From: Chitinophagales bacterium
GTDB lineage: Bacteria; Bacteroidota; Bacteroidia; Chitinophagales; Chitinophagaceae
NCBI GenBank assembly: GCA_017303855.1
Contig: JAFLBL010000005.1
Span: 124,001-188,000 of the forward strand
Reading direction: 5' to 3'
DNA: 64,000 bases
Part shown: in pieces, positions 1 through 8,825 of the stretch
Position numbering within the stretch: position 1 is the first letter of the stretch
How the letters are laid out: each line of letters begins with the position of its first letter
The notes under the pieces: model-generated
Databases searched by the model: none
Told to the model about the DNA's origin: nothing
Seen by the model: only the letters and a program-made list of their open reading frames with translations
Position numbers and translations under genes: made by a program

Positions 1-850
1 GAATGGCCTTCAGGCTCAGGTCAAGACTTTTTGCCTGGTGGATCAGGGCGCCCACACTCACAAAGTCCACACCGGTTTTCGCATAGTCCTCTATGTTATC
101 CAGGTTGATGCCGCCACTGGCTTCGGTTTCAAAGTCTTTGCCGGTAAAAGGCAGGGCTTCCGCAATCTGTGCCGGGGTAAAGTTATCCAGCATAATCCGC
201 AGTACTTTCCCCTTACCCACGGCCACCACCCGTTTTACTTCATCGAGGTTACGGGTCTCCACCTCTATTTTCAATCCGGGTTTCTTTTCTGCCACATAGG
301 CCGCTGCCCGTTCAATCGCGTTTTCCAGGCTTCCGCAATAATCAATATGATTATCCTTCAGCATTATCATATCATACAGACCAAACCGGTGATTCACTCC
401 CCCGCCGATACGCACCGCCTCTTTCTCCAGCAACCGGAAGTTCGGTGTGGTCTTGCGGGTATCAAGCAACCTGGTTTTATATCCTTTCAGCAAATCCGTA
501 TACTTTTTAGTCAGGGTGGCAATCCCGCTCATCCGCTGCATACAGTTCAGCACCAGCCGCTCACATTGCAGGATGGTATGTACCGACGCCTCCACATCAA
601 AAGCCTTTTCGCCATTGCTCATATCGTCGCCGTCGTTCTTATAAGAAGTAAAGACGGCACCCGGCTCCTTATACAGAAATATTTTGCGGGCTACGTCCAG
701 TCCGGCAAGTACGCCGTCCTGTTTTATTTTCAGCACCGCTTTCCCTTTGGCATCAGCAGGTATACAGGACAGGGCCGAATGATCCCCGTCGCCCACATCC
801 TCCCGTAAAGCCTCATCTATCAGATGATATAACTTTTCATCAAAACTCAT
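1..850 (-). CDS. nadC: nicotinate-nucleotide pyrophosphorylase (quinolinate phosphoribosyltransferase), C-terminus cut by window edge
   Basis: The reverse strand is open from an ATG at 850 to the window edge (283 codons). The product converts quinolinate and PRPP to nicotinate mononucleotide in cytosolic de novo NAD synthesis. Family hallmarks seen are the LREDVGDGDHSA stretch near residue 17, the RLLDTRKTTPNFR substrate-binding segment, IGGGVNHRFGLYDMIMLKDNH in the barrel core, and the ASGGINLDNI phosphate-binding loop near the end. The family is usually about 280-290 residues, so only a few residues are missing. The large plus-strand frame opposite it is a shadow. A TAAATTTG box ends four bases before the ATG, which hints at a leaderless transcript. 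The family call is firm. Confidence 0.96.
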   Translation of the reverse strand, partial: MSFDEKLYHLIDEALREDVGDGDHSALSCIPADAKGKAVLKIKQDGVLAGLDVARKIFLYKEPGAVFTSYKNDGDDMSNGEKAFDVEASVHTILQCERLVLNCMQRMSGIATLTKKYTDLLKGYKTRLLDTRKTTPNFRLLEKEAVRIGGGVNHRFGLYDMIMLKDNHIDYCGSLENAIERAAAYVAEKKPGLKIEVETRNLDEVKRVVAVGKGKVLRIMLDNFTPAQIAEALPFTGKDFETEASGGINLDNIEDYAKTGVDFVSVGALIHQAKSLDLSLKAI

Positions 851-854
851 GAGG

Positions 855-862
855 CAAATTTA
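855..862 (-). promoter_or_regulatory. candidate -7 promoter box (TAAATTTG) for nadC
   Basis: On the minus strand TAAATTTG matches the Bacteroidota -7 consensus TAnnTTTG and is followed by CCTC and the nadC ATG. If used, transcription would start at or next to the ATG. No clear TTTG -33 element is seen at the usual 19-21 nt, so the call is tentative. Confidence 0.4.
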
Positions 863-884
863 ATGGTTCGGCATATAGGGGCAT

Positions 885-906
885 AAAAAAAACCCGCGAA
901 GCGGGT
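885..906 (-). terminator. rho-independent terminator between the DUF4783 gene and nadC
   Basis: On the minus strand ACCCGC-TTC-GCGGGT forms a 6-bp hairpin followed by a run of eight T. It lies downstream of the DUF4783 gene and upstream of nadC, so nadC is probably transcribed from its own promoter. Confidence 0.8.
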
Positions 907-1039
907 ATAAATCAAATTGAGTTCCCTGTGATAAATATTTCTCCTTTCTTCTTTAAACGTTCCGCACAACTGTAAACATTTATCCATTTCACCAATCGGC
1001 TCATTGGCTCATCAGCTAATTTGCTAATCTGCTATTTGG

Positions 1040-1429
1040 CTAATCAATCGACTGAAACCGTATCTCCTTCACCATATCTTTCCCGTTCTTTGTCCGCATA
1101 AAAATATTGGTCCTGAAATTTCCGGCACTGGTTTGCAGGGTACCAATGGCAAAATTACCTCCCGGTGAAGTGCCTTTATGTTTCAGTTCAAATCCCTTTA
1201 CCCCGTTGTGGGAAAAGAAATCCTTTACAATCAGCTGGGCCTGCGCCTTACTGTAACTGTCACTTTTATCGGGCATCGTCAGCTCCACCGTATCATCAAA
1301 ATGACGGGCCAGCTCCGCAGCGTTTCCGGCACGCAGCGCTCCAAGCACTTCATCGATTCCATCCTTCAGCGTGAAGGAAGAAAACAGAAGAACAGCCATG
1401 ATCAAAAAAGAGGTAGATATCTGTTTCAT
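1040..1429 (-). CDS. DUF4783 family secreted protein
   Basis: A 129-residue protein with a hydrophobic N-terminal segment (residues 7-20) typical of a signal peptide, then a compact alpha+beta domain resembling an NTF2-like fold. The body begins at about residue 22 (DGIDEVLGALRAGNA) and ends with a KEIRFQ strand. This matches the small Bacteroidota family DUF4783, whose biochemical role is unknown. Its place directly upstream of nadC on the same strand recurs in relatives, as I recall, but a terminator separates the two here. The start is the ATG at 1429, the only one before the signal sequence. The function is not assigned. Confidence 0.75.
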   Translation of the reverse strand: MKQISTSFLIMAVLLFSSFTLKDGIDEVLGALRAGNAAELARHFDDTVELTMPDKSDSYSKAQAQLIVKDFFSHNGVKGFELKHKGTSPGGNFAIGTLQTSAGNFRTNIFMRTKNGKDMVKEIRFQSID

Positions 1430-1637
1430 ATTCGTCTGTTGTTGGTTTTCACAGTGATACTAATCTAAAAACATGCCATTTATATTGCTTCCCGGCATGA
1501 GGTACTAAAATACTAAAAATCAGGTGCTTTTACCAAAACAGGACGGTTAATCACAGTTTTCGGTGTAGTTTTACAGGGTACGGACGGGAAATCTTCCCTC
1601 CTGAAACTGAGTTTTATACCTTGATTAATTCTATCAA

Positions 1638-3161
1638 ATGTCAACCAAGAAAGTTATTCTCGTAATCATGGACGGCTGGGGACTGGGAAAAGTTGCATCA
1701 GCCGATGCCATTCAGCACGCTAATGTGCCATTTACCAGTAGTTTATATGCAAAATATCCCAATACCACCCTGGTTACCTGCGGGGAAGCGGTTGGACTTC
1801 CCGATGGACAGATGGGCAACTCGGAAGTAGGTCACCTGAACCTGGGTGCAGGCCGTGTGGTGTACCAGGAATTACAACGGATCAATGTGGCGGTAAGAGA
1901 TGGATCATTGGGCCGGAACGAAAAACTGCTCAGCGCCATCCGGTTTGCCAAAGCCAATAATAAACCCCTGCACCTGCTCGGTCTCGTCAGCAATGGTGGA
2001 GTACACTCCCATATCAATCATGTAAAAGCGATGGCCGATGTATGCAAGGCTGAAGGACTGGAAAAAGTATTTATACATGCGTTTACGGATGGGCGTGACT
2101 GTGACCCGAAAAGCGGACTGGCATTTATCATTGAATTACAGCAGCACCTGAACGGCAGCGTGGGTAAAATCGCTTCCGTAAGCGGCCGCTATTATGCCAT
2201 GGACCGTGATAAGCGCTGGGAACGCGTTAAACTGGCCTATGACGCCCTGGTAAAGGGTGAAGGAGCCAAAGCCACCGATGCTGTGGCCGCCGTGGAAAAT
2301 TCCTACGCGAATAATATTACCGACGAATTTATCAAACCCACCATCATCGTGGATGAAGCCCAGCAACCGCTCGCTACCATTCAGGACGGCGATGTGGCCA
2401 TCTGTTTCAATTTCCGTACCGACCGCTGCCGGGAAATCACCCAGGTGCTGACCCAGCTGGATCTGCCGGATTTCGACATGCATAAACTGTCCCTGCTCTA
2501 TACCACCATGACGGAATATGACAAGACCTACCAGGGCGTACAGGTAATTTTTGAAAATGACAACCTCAACAATACACTGGGGGAAATACTGGAACAGAAC
2601 GGACGCAAACAAATCCGTATCGCGGAAACGGAAAAATACCCGCACGTGAGTTTCTTCTTCAGCGGTGGCCGCGAAAAACCGTTTGAAGGTGAAAAGCGGA
2701 TTATGATCCAGTCGCCCAAAGTGGCTACCTATGATCTGCAACCGGAAATGAGCGCCTACCAGGTTACCGAAGCCATTGTTGCGGAAATCAACCAGCAATC
2801 CGCCGACTTTATCTGTCTCAACTTTGCCAATGCCGACATGGTGGGTCATACCGGTATCTGGGAAGCTGCTATCAAAGCAGTGGAAACCGTGGATAAATGT
2901 GTGGAGCAGGTTGTAACCGCCGGACTGAATAACGGGTATACCATTTTCCTGACAGCCGATCACGGCAACTCCGATTTTATGATTAATGAAGACGGATCTC
3001 CCAATACCGCCCATACGCTGAACCTGGTCCCCTTCTTCATCATCGATAAAGAATGGAAAGGAACAGTACAGCCCGGCAAACTCGGCGATCTGGCCCCGAC
3101 CATCCTCACCATGATGAATCTGCCGGTTCCGAAAGAAATGACGGGAAATGTGTTAATTTGA
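1638..3161 (+). CDS. gpmI: 2,3-bisphosphoglycerate-independent phosphoglycerate mutase
   Basis: A 507-residue cytosolic glycolytic enzyme that interconverts 3- and 2-phosphoglycerate using two divalent metal ions and a phosphoserine intermediate. The alkaline-phosphatase-type fold shows Asp12 in the VIMDGWG motif, the nucleophile Ser62 in MGNSEVGH, the HAFTDGRDCDPKSG loop of the phosphotransferase domain, and the second metal site DHGNSD at about 441-446 with His459. The length is normal for the family. The ATG at 1638 sits directly before the conserved N-terminal strand. It is followed after 22 bases by the haem-binding protein gene, so the two may be co-transcribed. The antisense frame of 292 codons over it is a shadow. 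Confidence 0.97.
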   Translation: MSTKKVILVIMDGWGLGKVASADAIQHANVPFTSSLYAKYPNTTLVTCGEAVGLPDGQMGNSEVGHLNLGAGRVVYQELQRINVAVRDGSLGRNEKLLSAIRFAKANNKPLHLLGLVSNGGVHSHINHVKAMADVCKAEGLEKVFIHAFTDGRDCDPKSGLAFIIELQQHLNGSVGKIASVSGRYYAMDRDKRWERVKLAYDALVKGEGAKATDAVAAVENSYANNITDEFIKPTIIVDEAQQPLATIQDGDVAICFNFRTDRCREITQVLTQLDLPDFDMHKLSLLYTTMTEYDKTYQGVQVIFENDNLNNTLGEILEQNGRKQIRIAETEKYPHVSFFFSGGREKPFEGEKRIMIQSPKVATYDLQPEMSAYQVTEAIVAEINQQSADFICLNFANADMVGHTGIWEAAIKAVETVDKCVEQVVTAGLNNGYTIFLTADHGNSDFMINEDGSPNTAHTLNLVPFFIIDKEWKGTVQPGKLGDLAPTILTMMNLPVPKEMTGNVLI

Positions 3162-3183
3162 GGGTTCAACAAACAACCCTGGT

Positions 3184-3672
3184 ATGTTTAAGAAAATAAT
3201 GCTCGTCCTGCTGGCCGGACTGCTGGTTATTCAGTTTATTCATCCGAAAAAGAATACTGCGGAAGGCGCCCAGCCGAATTATATCGGCAACAACTTTGCC
3301 GTGCCAGCTGATGTAAAAAGCATACTGGATAAAGCCTGTATGGATTGCCATAGCAACAATACCCGCTATCCCTGGTATGCAAAACTGCAACCTGTTCATT
3401 GGTGGCTGGAAAGCCATGTCAGCGATGGCAAAAAGCACGTGAACTATGACGAGTATACCAACAAGCCCTTACGCTACCAGTATCATAAAATGGAAGAAAC
3501 CATTGAAATGGTAAAAGAAGGCGAAATGCCGCTGAACTCTTATACCTGGACCCATACAGACGCGAAACTGACCACGGAAGAAAAAACAAAGATTACAGGA
3601 TGGGCACAATCCGTCATGACGGATATGGAAGCAAAATATCCGATAGACAGTCTGAAAAGAAAGAAAAACTAA
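3184..3672 (+). CDS. haem-binding domain protein (CxxCH)
   Basis: A 162-residue protein with an N-terminal membrane anchor or signal (residues 5-19) and a single c-type haem motif, CMDCH (Cys52, Cys55, His56). The motif sits in a context (TRYPWYAKLQPVHWWLESHV) typical of the Bacteroidota haem-binding family Haem_bd. It is probably a periplasmic electron-transfer or haem-binding protein; the partner is unknown. It begins 22 bases after gpmI and is followed after 16 bases by an unknown small protein and then a haem-type TonB receptor. This suggests a haem or iron context, although gpmI itself is unrelated. The domain call is good; the role is inferred. Confidence 0.82.
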   Translation: MFKKIMLVLLAGLLVIQFIHPKKNTAEGAQPNYIGNNFAVPADVKSILDKACMDCHSNNTRYPWYAKLQPVHWWLESHVSDGKKHVNYDEYTNKPLRYQYHKMEETIEMVKEGEMPLNSYTWTHTDAKLTTEEKTKITGWAQSVMTDMEAKYPIDSLKRKKN

Positions 3673-3688
3673 ACCCGCTACTTCTTTT

Positions 3689-4186
3689 TTGCAACGTAAA
3701 CGGCATATCAGCGCGGTATTCCTGGTATTGACTGCAATACCCCTGGCTTTTATTGCCTGTGCTGAAATCAGTAAATGGCAGATAAAAGAAAAAATGCGGC
3801 GACTGCTGGATTCGGATCATCAGACTATTACGCTTCAGCTACGGGCTGAAGAGATTATCTGGATGGATAAAAACGAAATCCTGGTGGATGGCTGCATGTT
3901 CGATATCGGCACACGGGAACTGAAGAATGGCTGGTATACATTTACCGGTCATTTTGATAAAGAAGAAACCGCCCTGGTGCGTAAACAGCAGAACACCAAA
4001 ACCACGGACCCGCTTACCCGTCATAAACTGACAGTACTGTTTAAAACCCTGCAACAGCAATTTTATTCGGAAAGCGACACCGGAGATGTTCCGTTTAGCA
4101 CTGCTACACTTTACGCGCCTTATACTCCCGGAGCGGCCCTTGTTGTATGCCGCAGCATTCCCCTCCCGCCACCCTGGTCCTGTTAA
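3689..4186 (+). CDS. unknown small membrane-anchored protein upstream of a TonB receptor
   Basis: A 165-residue reading frame that I do not recognise as a named family. It has a basic N-terminus, one hydrophobic segment (about residues 8-24), a short charged helix (KWQIKEKMRRLLD) and a beta-rich soluble part with the pattern EILVDGCMFDI...GWYTFTGHFDKEE. I recall similar proteins directly upstream of TonB receptors in relatives. No ATG is available upstream, so the TTG at 3689, which follows a T-run, is the likely start. Its 3' end lies 43 bases before the receptor start, consistent with one transcript. A role as a small accessory of the receptor is inference only. Confidence 0.6.
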   Translation: MQRKRHISAVFLVLTAIPLAFIACAEISKWQIKEKMRRLLDSDHQTITLQLRAEEIIWMDKNEILVDGCMFDIGTRELKNGWYTFTGHFDKEETALVRKQQNTKTTDPLTRHKLTVLFKTLQQQFYSESDTGDVPFSTATLYAPYTPGAALVVCRSIPLPPPWSC

Positions 4187-4229
4187 TACATATCGGACAG
4201 ACAACAATTCTTTTATCAAATGGCTTACT

Positions 4230-6431
4230 ATGCACAAAGCGATACTGCTTTGCGCCGGCCTGTATGCGTGCATACATGCAGCGGCGCAAACAGACACCAC
4301 TATTGAAAAAACAATGGACGAAGTAGTGGTTTCAGTAAATAAGTGGGAGCAAAAAATAAACGAGGTTCCCAATAAAATTGTCAAGGTCGGTAAGCAGGAT
4401 ATTCTGCGAAACAATCCGCAAACGGCGGCGGATCTGCTGGGTCAAAGCGGTACAGTATTTATCCAGAAAAGTCAGCTGGGCGGCGGCAGCCCCATGATCC
4501 GCGGCTTTGCCACCAACCGGGTATTACTGGTAGTGGATGGGGTACGGATGAACAATGCCATTTACCGCAGTGGCAACCTGCAGAACGTAATCAGCATTGA
4601 CGCGCTCAGTACCGAAGCTGCGGAAGTGATTTTTGGTCCGGGCTCACTGATCTATGGCAGCGATGCCATTGGCGGGGTGATGGACTTTCATACCCTGGAG
4701 CCCCGGTTTTCAAAAAACAAAAAAATGATGGCAAAGGGCAGTGCCCTTACCCGGTATTCCACGGCCAACCAGGAAATAACCGGCCATGCCGACCTGAACC
4801 TGGGCTGGGAAAAATGGTCCCTACTGACATCAGTTACCTATAGCCGGTTTGACGACCTGAAAATGGGGAAATATGGCGGCCAGAACAGCTATTACCGCCC
4901 GGAATATGTAGAACGGATCAATAACAAAGACAGTATTGTAAAAAACAGTGACCCGCGTATCCAGCGCTTCAGCGGGTATGACCAGCTGAACCTGTTACAA
5001 AAAGTCCGCTTTAAACCGGGACCCGGCTGGGACCTGTTGTACAGTTTTATCCATGCAAAAACAGGTGACGCTCCCCGTTATGACCGGCTGATCCAGTACC
5101 GAAACGGCGCCCTGCGTTTCGCGGAATGGTATTATGGGCCGATGACCTGGAATATGCACACGCTGAATATACTGCATACCCGGAAAACCGGTATATACGA
5201 CGATGCCCGGCTCACCCTGGCCAGCCAGGATTATGCGGAGAGCCGGATTGACCGTACCCGCGGCAATAACAACCGGAACAGGCAGTCCGAAAAAGTGGAC
5301 GCGTTCAGCGCCAACCTGGATGCCAATAAATCGATGGGGAAAGGCCAGCTTTTTTACGGACTGGAATTTGTATATAACAAGGTCGGATCGCGGGGAGAAC
5401 GCACCACTATCAATAACGGACAGGTAACGCCCATGGTCAGCCGCTATCCGGACGGCAGTACCTGGAGTACAACGGGCATTTATGGCAGTTATAAAATAAA
5501 CCTGCAGCCAAATCTGACACTGACCACCGGTCTGAGGCTGAGTTATAACACACTGGCCGCCACATTCGATACCACTTTCATAAAGTTTCCGTACCGGCAG
5601 GCGGCACTCCGCGACGGTGGTCTCACCGGCAATGCAGGACTGGTCTTTCGCCCGGCAGAAGGCTGGCAGCTTAATGGGAATATCGCTACCGGTTACCGGA
5701 TGCCCAATGTGGATGATATCGGCAAACTGTTCGAAAGCGCCCCGGGAAATATTACGGTACCCAACCCGGATCTGTCTCCCGAATACGCGTGGAATTTTGA
5801 AGTGGCGGTGATCCGTCACAAACCGGGCAGGTACCGTTTCGAGCTGAACGGTTTTCATACCCTGCTCAGTAATGCCATCGTCAGAAGACCCGCAACCTTT
5901 AACGGGCAGGACAGTATCCTGTTTAATAATGTGCTGAGCCGGGTGGAAGCGCTGCAAAATGTAGCCAATGCCACGGTTACGGGTTTACAGATCAGCGCGG
6001 AATTATTTTTTGCAACCCGCTTTTCCCTGCTCACCCATGCCAACTGGATCGGGGGCAAAGAAACGGATGATGTGAAAAATGAACAGGTGCCGCTGCGGCA
6101 TGCCCCCCCGTTTTACGGATCTGCGGCTATACGTTATCGTTTCAAACTACTGACTGCGGAACTGAACAGTCAGTATAACAGTGAGATCAGCAATGCCCGG
6201 CTGGCTCCCAGTGAGCAGGCCAAAACGGATATCTATGCAAAAGACGCGACGGCAAAACCGTATGCGCCCGGCTGGATTATATTGAATCTGAAAGGCAGTT
6301 ATCAGTTGCACAATAACTGGTTGCTGACAGCAGCCTGGGAAAATTTAACGAACCGTCGTTACCGCCCTTATTCCTCAGGGATAGTGGCAGCCGGTTCTAA
6401 TTTTATTGTATCCGTGAGAGCGGCTTTGTAA
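4230..6431 (+). CDS. TonB-dependent receptor, haemoglobin/haem type
   Basis: An outer-membrane gated channel of 733 residues from the ATG at 4230. This start gives a signal peptide (AILLCAGLYACIHAAAQ); the frame is open further upstream but that part overlaps the preceding gene. A plug domain follows, with EVVVSVNKWEQ at about 25, LLGQSGTVFIQKSQLGGGSPMIRGF and VIFGPGSLIYGSDAIGGV. A 22-strand-type barrel follows, with the invariant late motif GYRMPNVDDIGKLFESAPG and an aromatic-rich end. The plug sequence resembles the haemoglobin/transferrin/lactoferrin receptor group. Together with the CxxCH protein two genes upstream this suggests haem uptake. Substrate specificity is inferred, not shown. 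Confidence 0.85.
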   Translation: MHKAILLCAGLYACIHAAAQTDTTIEKTMDEVVVSVNKWEQKINEVPNKIVKVGKQDILRNNPQTAADLLGQSGTVFIQKSQLGGGSPMIRGFATNRVLLVVDGVRMNNAIYRSGNLQNVISIDALSTEAAEVIFGPGSLIYGSDAIGGVMDFHTLEPRFSKNKKMMAKGSALTRYSTANQEITGHADLNLGWEKWSLLTSVTYSRFDDLKMGKYGGQNSYYRPEYVERINNKDSIVKNSDPRIQRFSGYDQLNLLQKVRFKPGPGWDLLYSFIHAKTGDAPRYDRLIQYRNGALRFAEWYYGPMTWNMHTLNILHTRKTGIYDDARLTLASQDYAESRIDRTRGNNNRNRQSEKVDAFSANLDANKSMGKGQLFYGLEFVYNKVGSRGERTTINNGQVTPMVSRYPDGSTWSTTGIYGSYKINLQPNLTLTTGLRLSYNTLAATFDTTFIKFPYRQAALRDGGLTGNAGLVFRPAEGWQLNGNIATGYRMPNVDDIGKLFESAPGNITVPNPDLSPEYAWNFEVAVIRHKPGRYRFELNGFHTLLSNAIVRRPATFNGQDSILFNNVLSRVEALQNVANATVTGLQISAELFFATRFSLLTHANWIGGKETDDVKNEQVPLRHAPPFYGSAAIRYRFKLLTAELNSQYNSEISNARLAPSEQAKTDIYAKDATAKPYAPGWIILNLKGSYQLHNNWLLTAAWENLTNRRYRPYSSGIVAAGSNFIVSVRAAL

Positions 6432-6522
6432 ACAAACAGGGGATCTGACTATCCGTAACAGGACAGTCAGACAAAAAATGTTTAACACGAGCTTATTGGT
6501 TCAAAAAAGGTTTAACCGGTTT

Positions 6523-6557
6523 AAAGGGGTGGTTGTCAATACAATCACCCCTTTTTT
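6523..6557 (+). terminator. rho-independent terminator after the haem-type TonB receptor
   Basis: AAAGGGGTGGTTGT pairs with ACAATCACCCCTTT (14 bp, one G-U pair) around a CAAT tetraloop and runs into a T-tract. It ends the 3184-6431 transcript and isolates the sigma factor gene at 6645. Confidence 0.9.
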
Positions 6558-6644
6558 CTGTATCCATGGTTTATAAATATTTTCAACAGGATGCAGCAAC
6601 CAGTGCGGAAAATTGTCTAATTTACAGGCAACCAAAGGGACGTT

Positions 6645-7226
6645 ATGACCGAGGAAGCCATTTTACAGGGTTGTTTAAAAAATGATGCTGTTGCCCAGCG
6701 GGAATTGTACAACCGTTACAGTTCCAAAATGCTGGCCGTCTGCTATCGTTTTGCACATAACCGGGAAGATGCGGAGGACATGCTCCAGGAGGGATTTATC
6801 AAGGTTTTCTTACAGATTCACACGTTTGAAAACCGTGGCGCATTTGAAGGCTGGATCCGCCGGATTGTGGTACATACCTGTATAAATATTCTGAAGAAGA
6901 ATAAAAAGTTCAATGAAAGCGTGGACATTATCCATGCAACCGGGGTACAGATCAGGGAAGAAAGCGTGCCGGCCATTATCCAGGCCAAGCAGGTAGTGGA
7001 ATGTATCCGGTTGTTGCCGATTGGTTACCGTACCGTACTCAATCTCTATGCCGTGGAAGGGTACAGTCACCGGGAGATCGCCAACATGCTGGATATAGAA
7101 GAAAGTACCAGCCGTAGCCAGTATACCCGGGCCAAAGCGATGCTGGAAGATATTTTAGTAAGAAAAAGAATTTTACATAAACCAAAACAGGAATTCAACT
7201 GGCTGGCTGCAGTAAGTCGCCGCTGA
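6645..7226 (+). CDS. RNA polymerase sigma factor, ECF family
   Basis: A 193-residue sigma-70-like factor. Region 2 spans about residues 10-85 (LYNRYSSKMLAVCYRF, then NREDAEDMLQEGFIKVF, the -10 recognition and core-binding helices). Region 4 lies at about 125-185 (LLPIGYRTVLNLYAVEGYSHREIANMLDIEESTSRSQ, a helix-turn-helix). The ATG at 6645 starts the conserved N-terminus. The next gene, 31 bases downstream, encodes a protein with a short cytoplasmic N-terminus, one inner-membrane segment and a barrel-like C-terminus. This is a common Bacteroidota arrangement in which the second protein is thought to regulate the sigma factor. Target promoters are unknown. Confidence 0.92.
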   Translation: MTEEAILQGCLKNDAVAQRELYNRYSSKMLAVCYRFAHNREDAEDMLQEGFIKVFLQIHTFENRGAFEGWIRRIVVHTCINILKKNKKFNESVDIIHATGVQIREESVPAIIQAKQVVECIRLLPIGYRTVLNLYAVEGYSHREIANMLDIEESTSRSQYTRAKAMLEDILVRKRILHKPKQEFNWLAAVSRR

Positions 7227-7257
7227 CGGATCACGTACCCTTAATTGCTGACTGGTT

Positions 7258-8724
7258 ATGGAGAGTCAATATAACAATAACGATTTCGAGCGGTTTCTGA
7301 AAGAAAATGCAGACCAGTACCGGATGTTCCCTTCGGAGAATGTCTGGAAAGGCATCCATAATAATTTACATACCCGCCGCAGATGGCATGGCATCGGTCT
7401 CGCTTTATTATTACTGACCACGGGCACCGTTTCTTTCCTGATGCTGACCCATTCCAACAAAAAAACAGAACTGATAACAGCAACCCGCCCGGCCAAAGTC
7501 AAAAAACAGGCTCCGGCACCTGTGGCTGCAGTTATCACGCCGTTGAAACCGGTCGTCAAAACTCCGATCGCTTCTCCCGGCAATCAGCAGAAAAATTATT
7601 TCATGGCCACGGATGATTGGGAGTACACCAGCATCAGCAACCGGAACAACCAGGTTACAACAGGCGCAGATCGTTTAGCGGAATCCGGTTCGTTACGGAA
7701 TAACAATGCAACAGCCATTACCAATCCGGTTAACCATCTTCCCCGCAATCCCGGCTCTATAATCGCCAGAACAAACCGGCCGGAACCGGAACTGATAAAT
7801 AATTCTTCCGCTTCTGCCAATGGAATACTGAACCTTGTTTCCAATTCGGATCTCCTGGTAACTACCGAAGGGCCGGCTGAAAACAGTACGGATAAAACAG
7901 AAACATTTGTTCCCGTTCAACGCGATGAATACCCGCTGACCATTGAAAGTGTAATCAACACATACAGCGCTACCAAAAGAAAACGGAAAGCCCAGTGGCA
8001 GTTGTTCATCACGCCCAATGTCACCTACCGTAAACTGAACGAGAACAAACAATTTATTTCTTCAGCCCGGTCCAATATGAGTTCTCCGGTCAGCAGCACC
8101 AATATCGCTGACCTGAATAACCTGGTACTGCACCGTCCCGATATCGGTTTGCAGCTCGGTGTATCCGTGGCCCTGCCTTTATCCCGCAAACTTTCCTTCC
8201 TGACCGGACTCCAGTTCAATGTGAGCAAGTACGATATACGCGCCTATAGCTTTACCAGCGAAATTGCCACCATTGCCCTTAGCAACGATTATGGCGGTAC
8301 CAGCACCATGTCCACCGTATCCAATTACCGGGTGGTAGGCTTAAACGGTGCGAATAAGGCCAACTGGCTGCGTAATTTTTACTACTCGGCTTCTATGCCG
8401 GTGGGGCTGCAGTATAAATTCCTGAAAGTAGGCAACACCTATGCCGGTATCAGTGCCACCGCACAACCCACTTATGTACTGGGCAACCGGGCCTGGGTTG
8501 TTTCCACCGATTATAAAAATTATGTGGAAGTGCCTTCCCTTACCCGTCGTTGGAATGTAAATGCCGCTATGGAAGCGTTTGCCGGATTTAATGTGGGCAA
8601 ATCAGCCTGGCGCATTGGCCCGCAGGTCCGGTACCAGACCATGTCCAGCTATAAAAAACAATACCCCGTCAAAGAACATCTTTTTGACTACGGGTTAAAA
8701 CTCGGTATTCTCCTTAACCAATAA
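7258..8724 (+). CDS. membrane-anchored protein with barrel-like C-terminal domain, candidate sigma-factor regulator
   Basis: A 488-residue protein of unusual build. Residues 1-43 are cytoplasmic by charge (DFERFLKENADQYRMFPSEN, then VWKGI) and are the candidate sigma-binding part. One transmembrane helix spans 45-63. A long Pro/Thr/Asn-rich linker covers about 65-235. The C-terminal half (about 245-488) has alternating beta-strands, including LGVSVALPLSRKLSFLTGLQF and GPQVRYQT, and ends GLKLGILLNQ, like an outer-membrane barrel. It follows the ECF sigma gene by 31 bases. The layout implies one chain crossing the periplasm between both membranes. The role as anti-sigma or envelope sensor is inference from layout and neighbour. 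Confidence 0.7.
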   Translation: MESQYNNNDFERFLKENADQYRMFPSENVWKGIHNNLHTRRRWHGIGLALLLLTTGTVSFLMLTHSNKKTELITATRPAKVKKQAPAPVAAVITPLKPVVKTPIASPGNQQKNYFMATDDWEYTSISNRNNQVTTGADRLAESGSLRNNNATAITNPVNHLPRNPGSIIARTNRPEPELINNSSASANGILNLVSNSDLLVTTEGPAENSTDKTETFVPVQRDEYPLTIESVINTYSATKRKRKAQWQLFITPNVTYRKLNENKQFISSARSNMSSPVSSTNIADLNNLVLHRPDIGLQLGVSVALPLSRKLSFLTGLQFNVSKYDIRAYSFTSEIATIALSNDYGGTSTMSTVSNYRVVGLNGANKANWLRNFYYSASMPVGLQYKFLKVGNTYAGISATAQPTYVLGNRAWVVSTDYKNYVEVPSLTRRWNVNAAMEAFAGFNVGKSAWRIGPQVRYQTMSSYKKQYPVKEHLFDYGLKLGILLNQ

Positions 8725-8756
8725 ACTGATACTGACTGCTGCTTTGCAAAAAAAAG

Positions 8757-8786
8757 TCCCGTCCTGCTGCAGGCGGGATTTTTTTT
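8757..8786 (+). terminator. rho-independent terminator after the sigma-factor partner gene
   Basis: TCCCG(T)CCTGC pairs with GCAGGCGGGA with one bulged T and is followed by eight T residues. Confidence 0.88.
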
Positions 8787-8814
8787 ACCCTGCCCCGGTT
8801 TTACGTCTTTACTT

Positions 8815-8822
8815 TAATTTTG
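8815..8822 (+). promoter_or_regulatory. candidate -7 promoter box (TAATTTTG) immediately upstream of the lipoprotein gene
   Basis: TAATTTTG fits TAnnTTTG and ends four bases before the ATG at 8826. It covers the TTG at 8820 that could otherwise be read as a start, which argues for the ATG and possibly for a leaderless transcript. No convincing -33 TTTG is seen at 19-21 nt. Confidence 0.4.
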
Positions 8823-8825
8823 GGC

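Noticed and set aside
38..808. 256-codon plus-strand frame at the window start
   Set aside because: It is antisense to nadC, whose product is clearly recognisable on the minus strand; the plus-strand translation has no family pattern.
2136..3014. 292-codon minus-strand frame inside gpmI
   Set aside because: Shadow frame opposite a firmly identified gene; His/Gly-rich composition typical of antisense frames in this base composition.
4995..5957. 320-codon minus-strand frame inside the haem-type receptor
   Set aside because: Shadow of the TonB receptor; no start context or family similarity.
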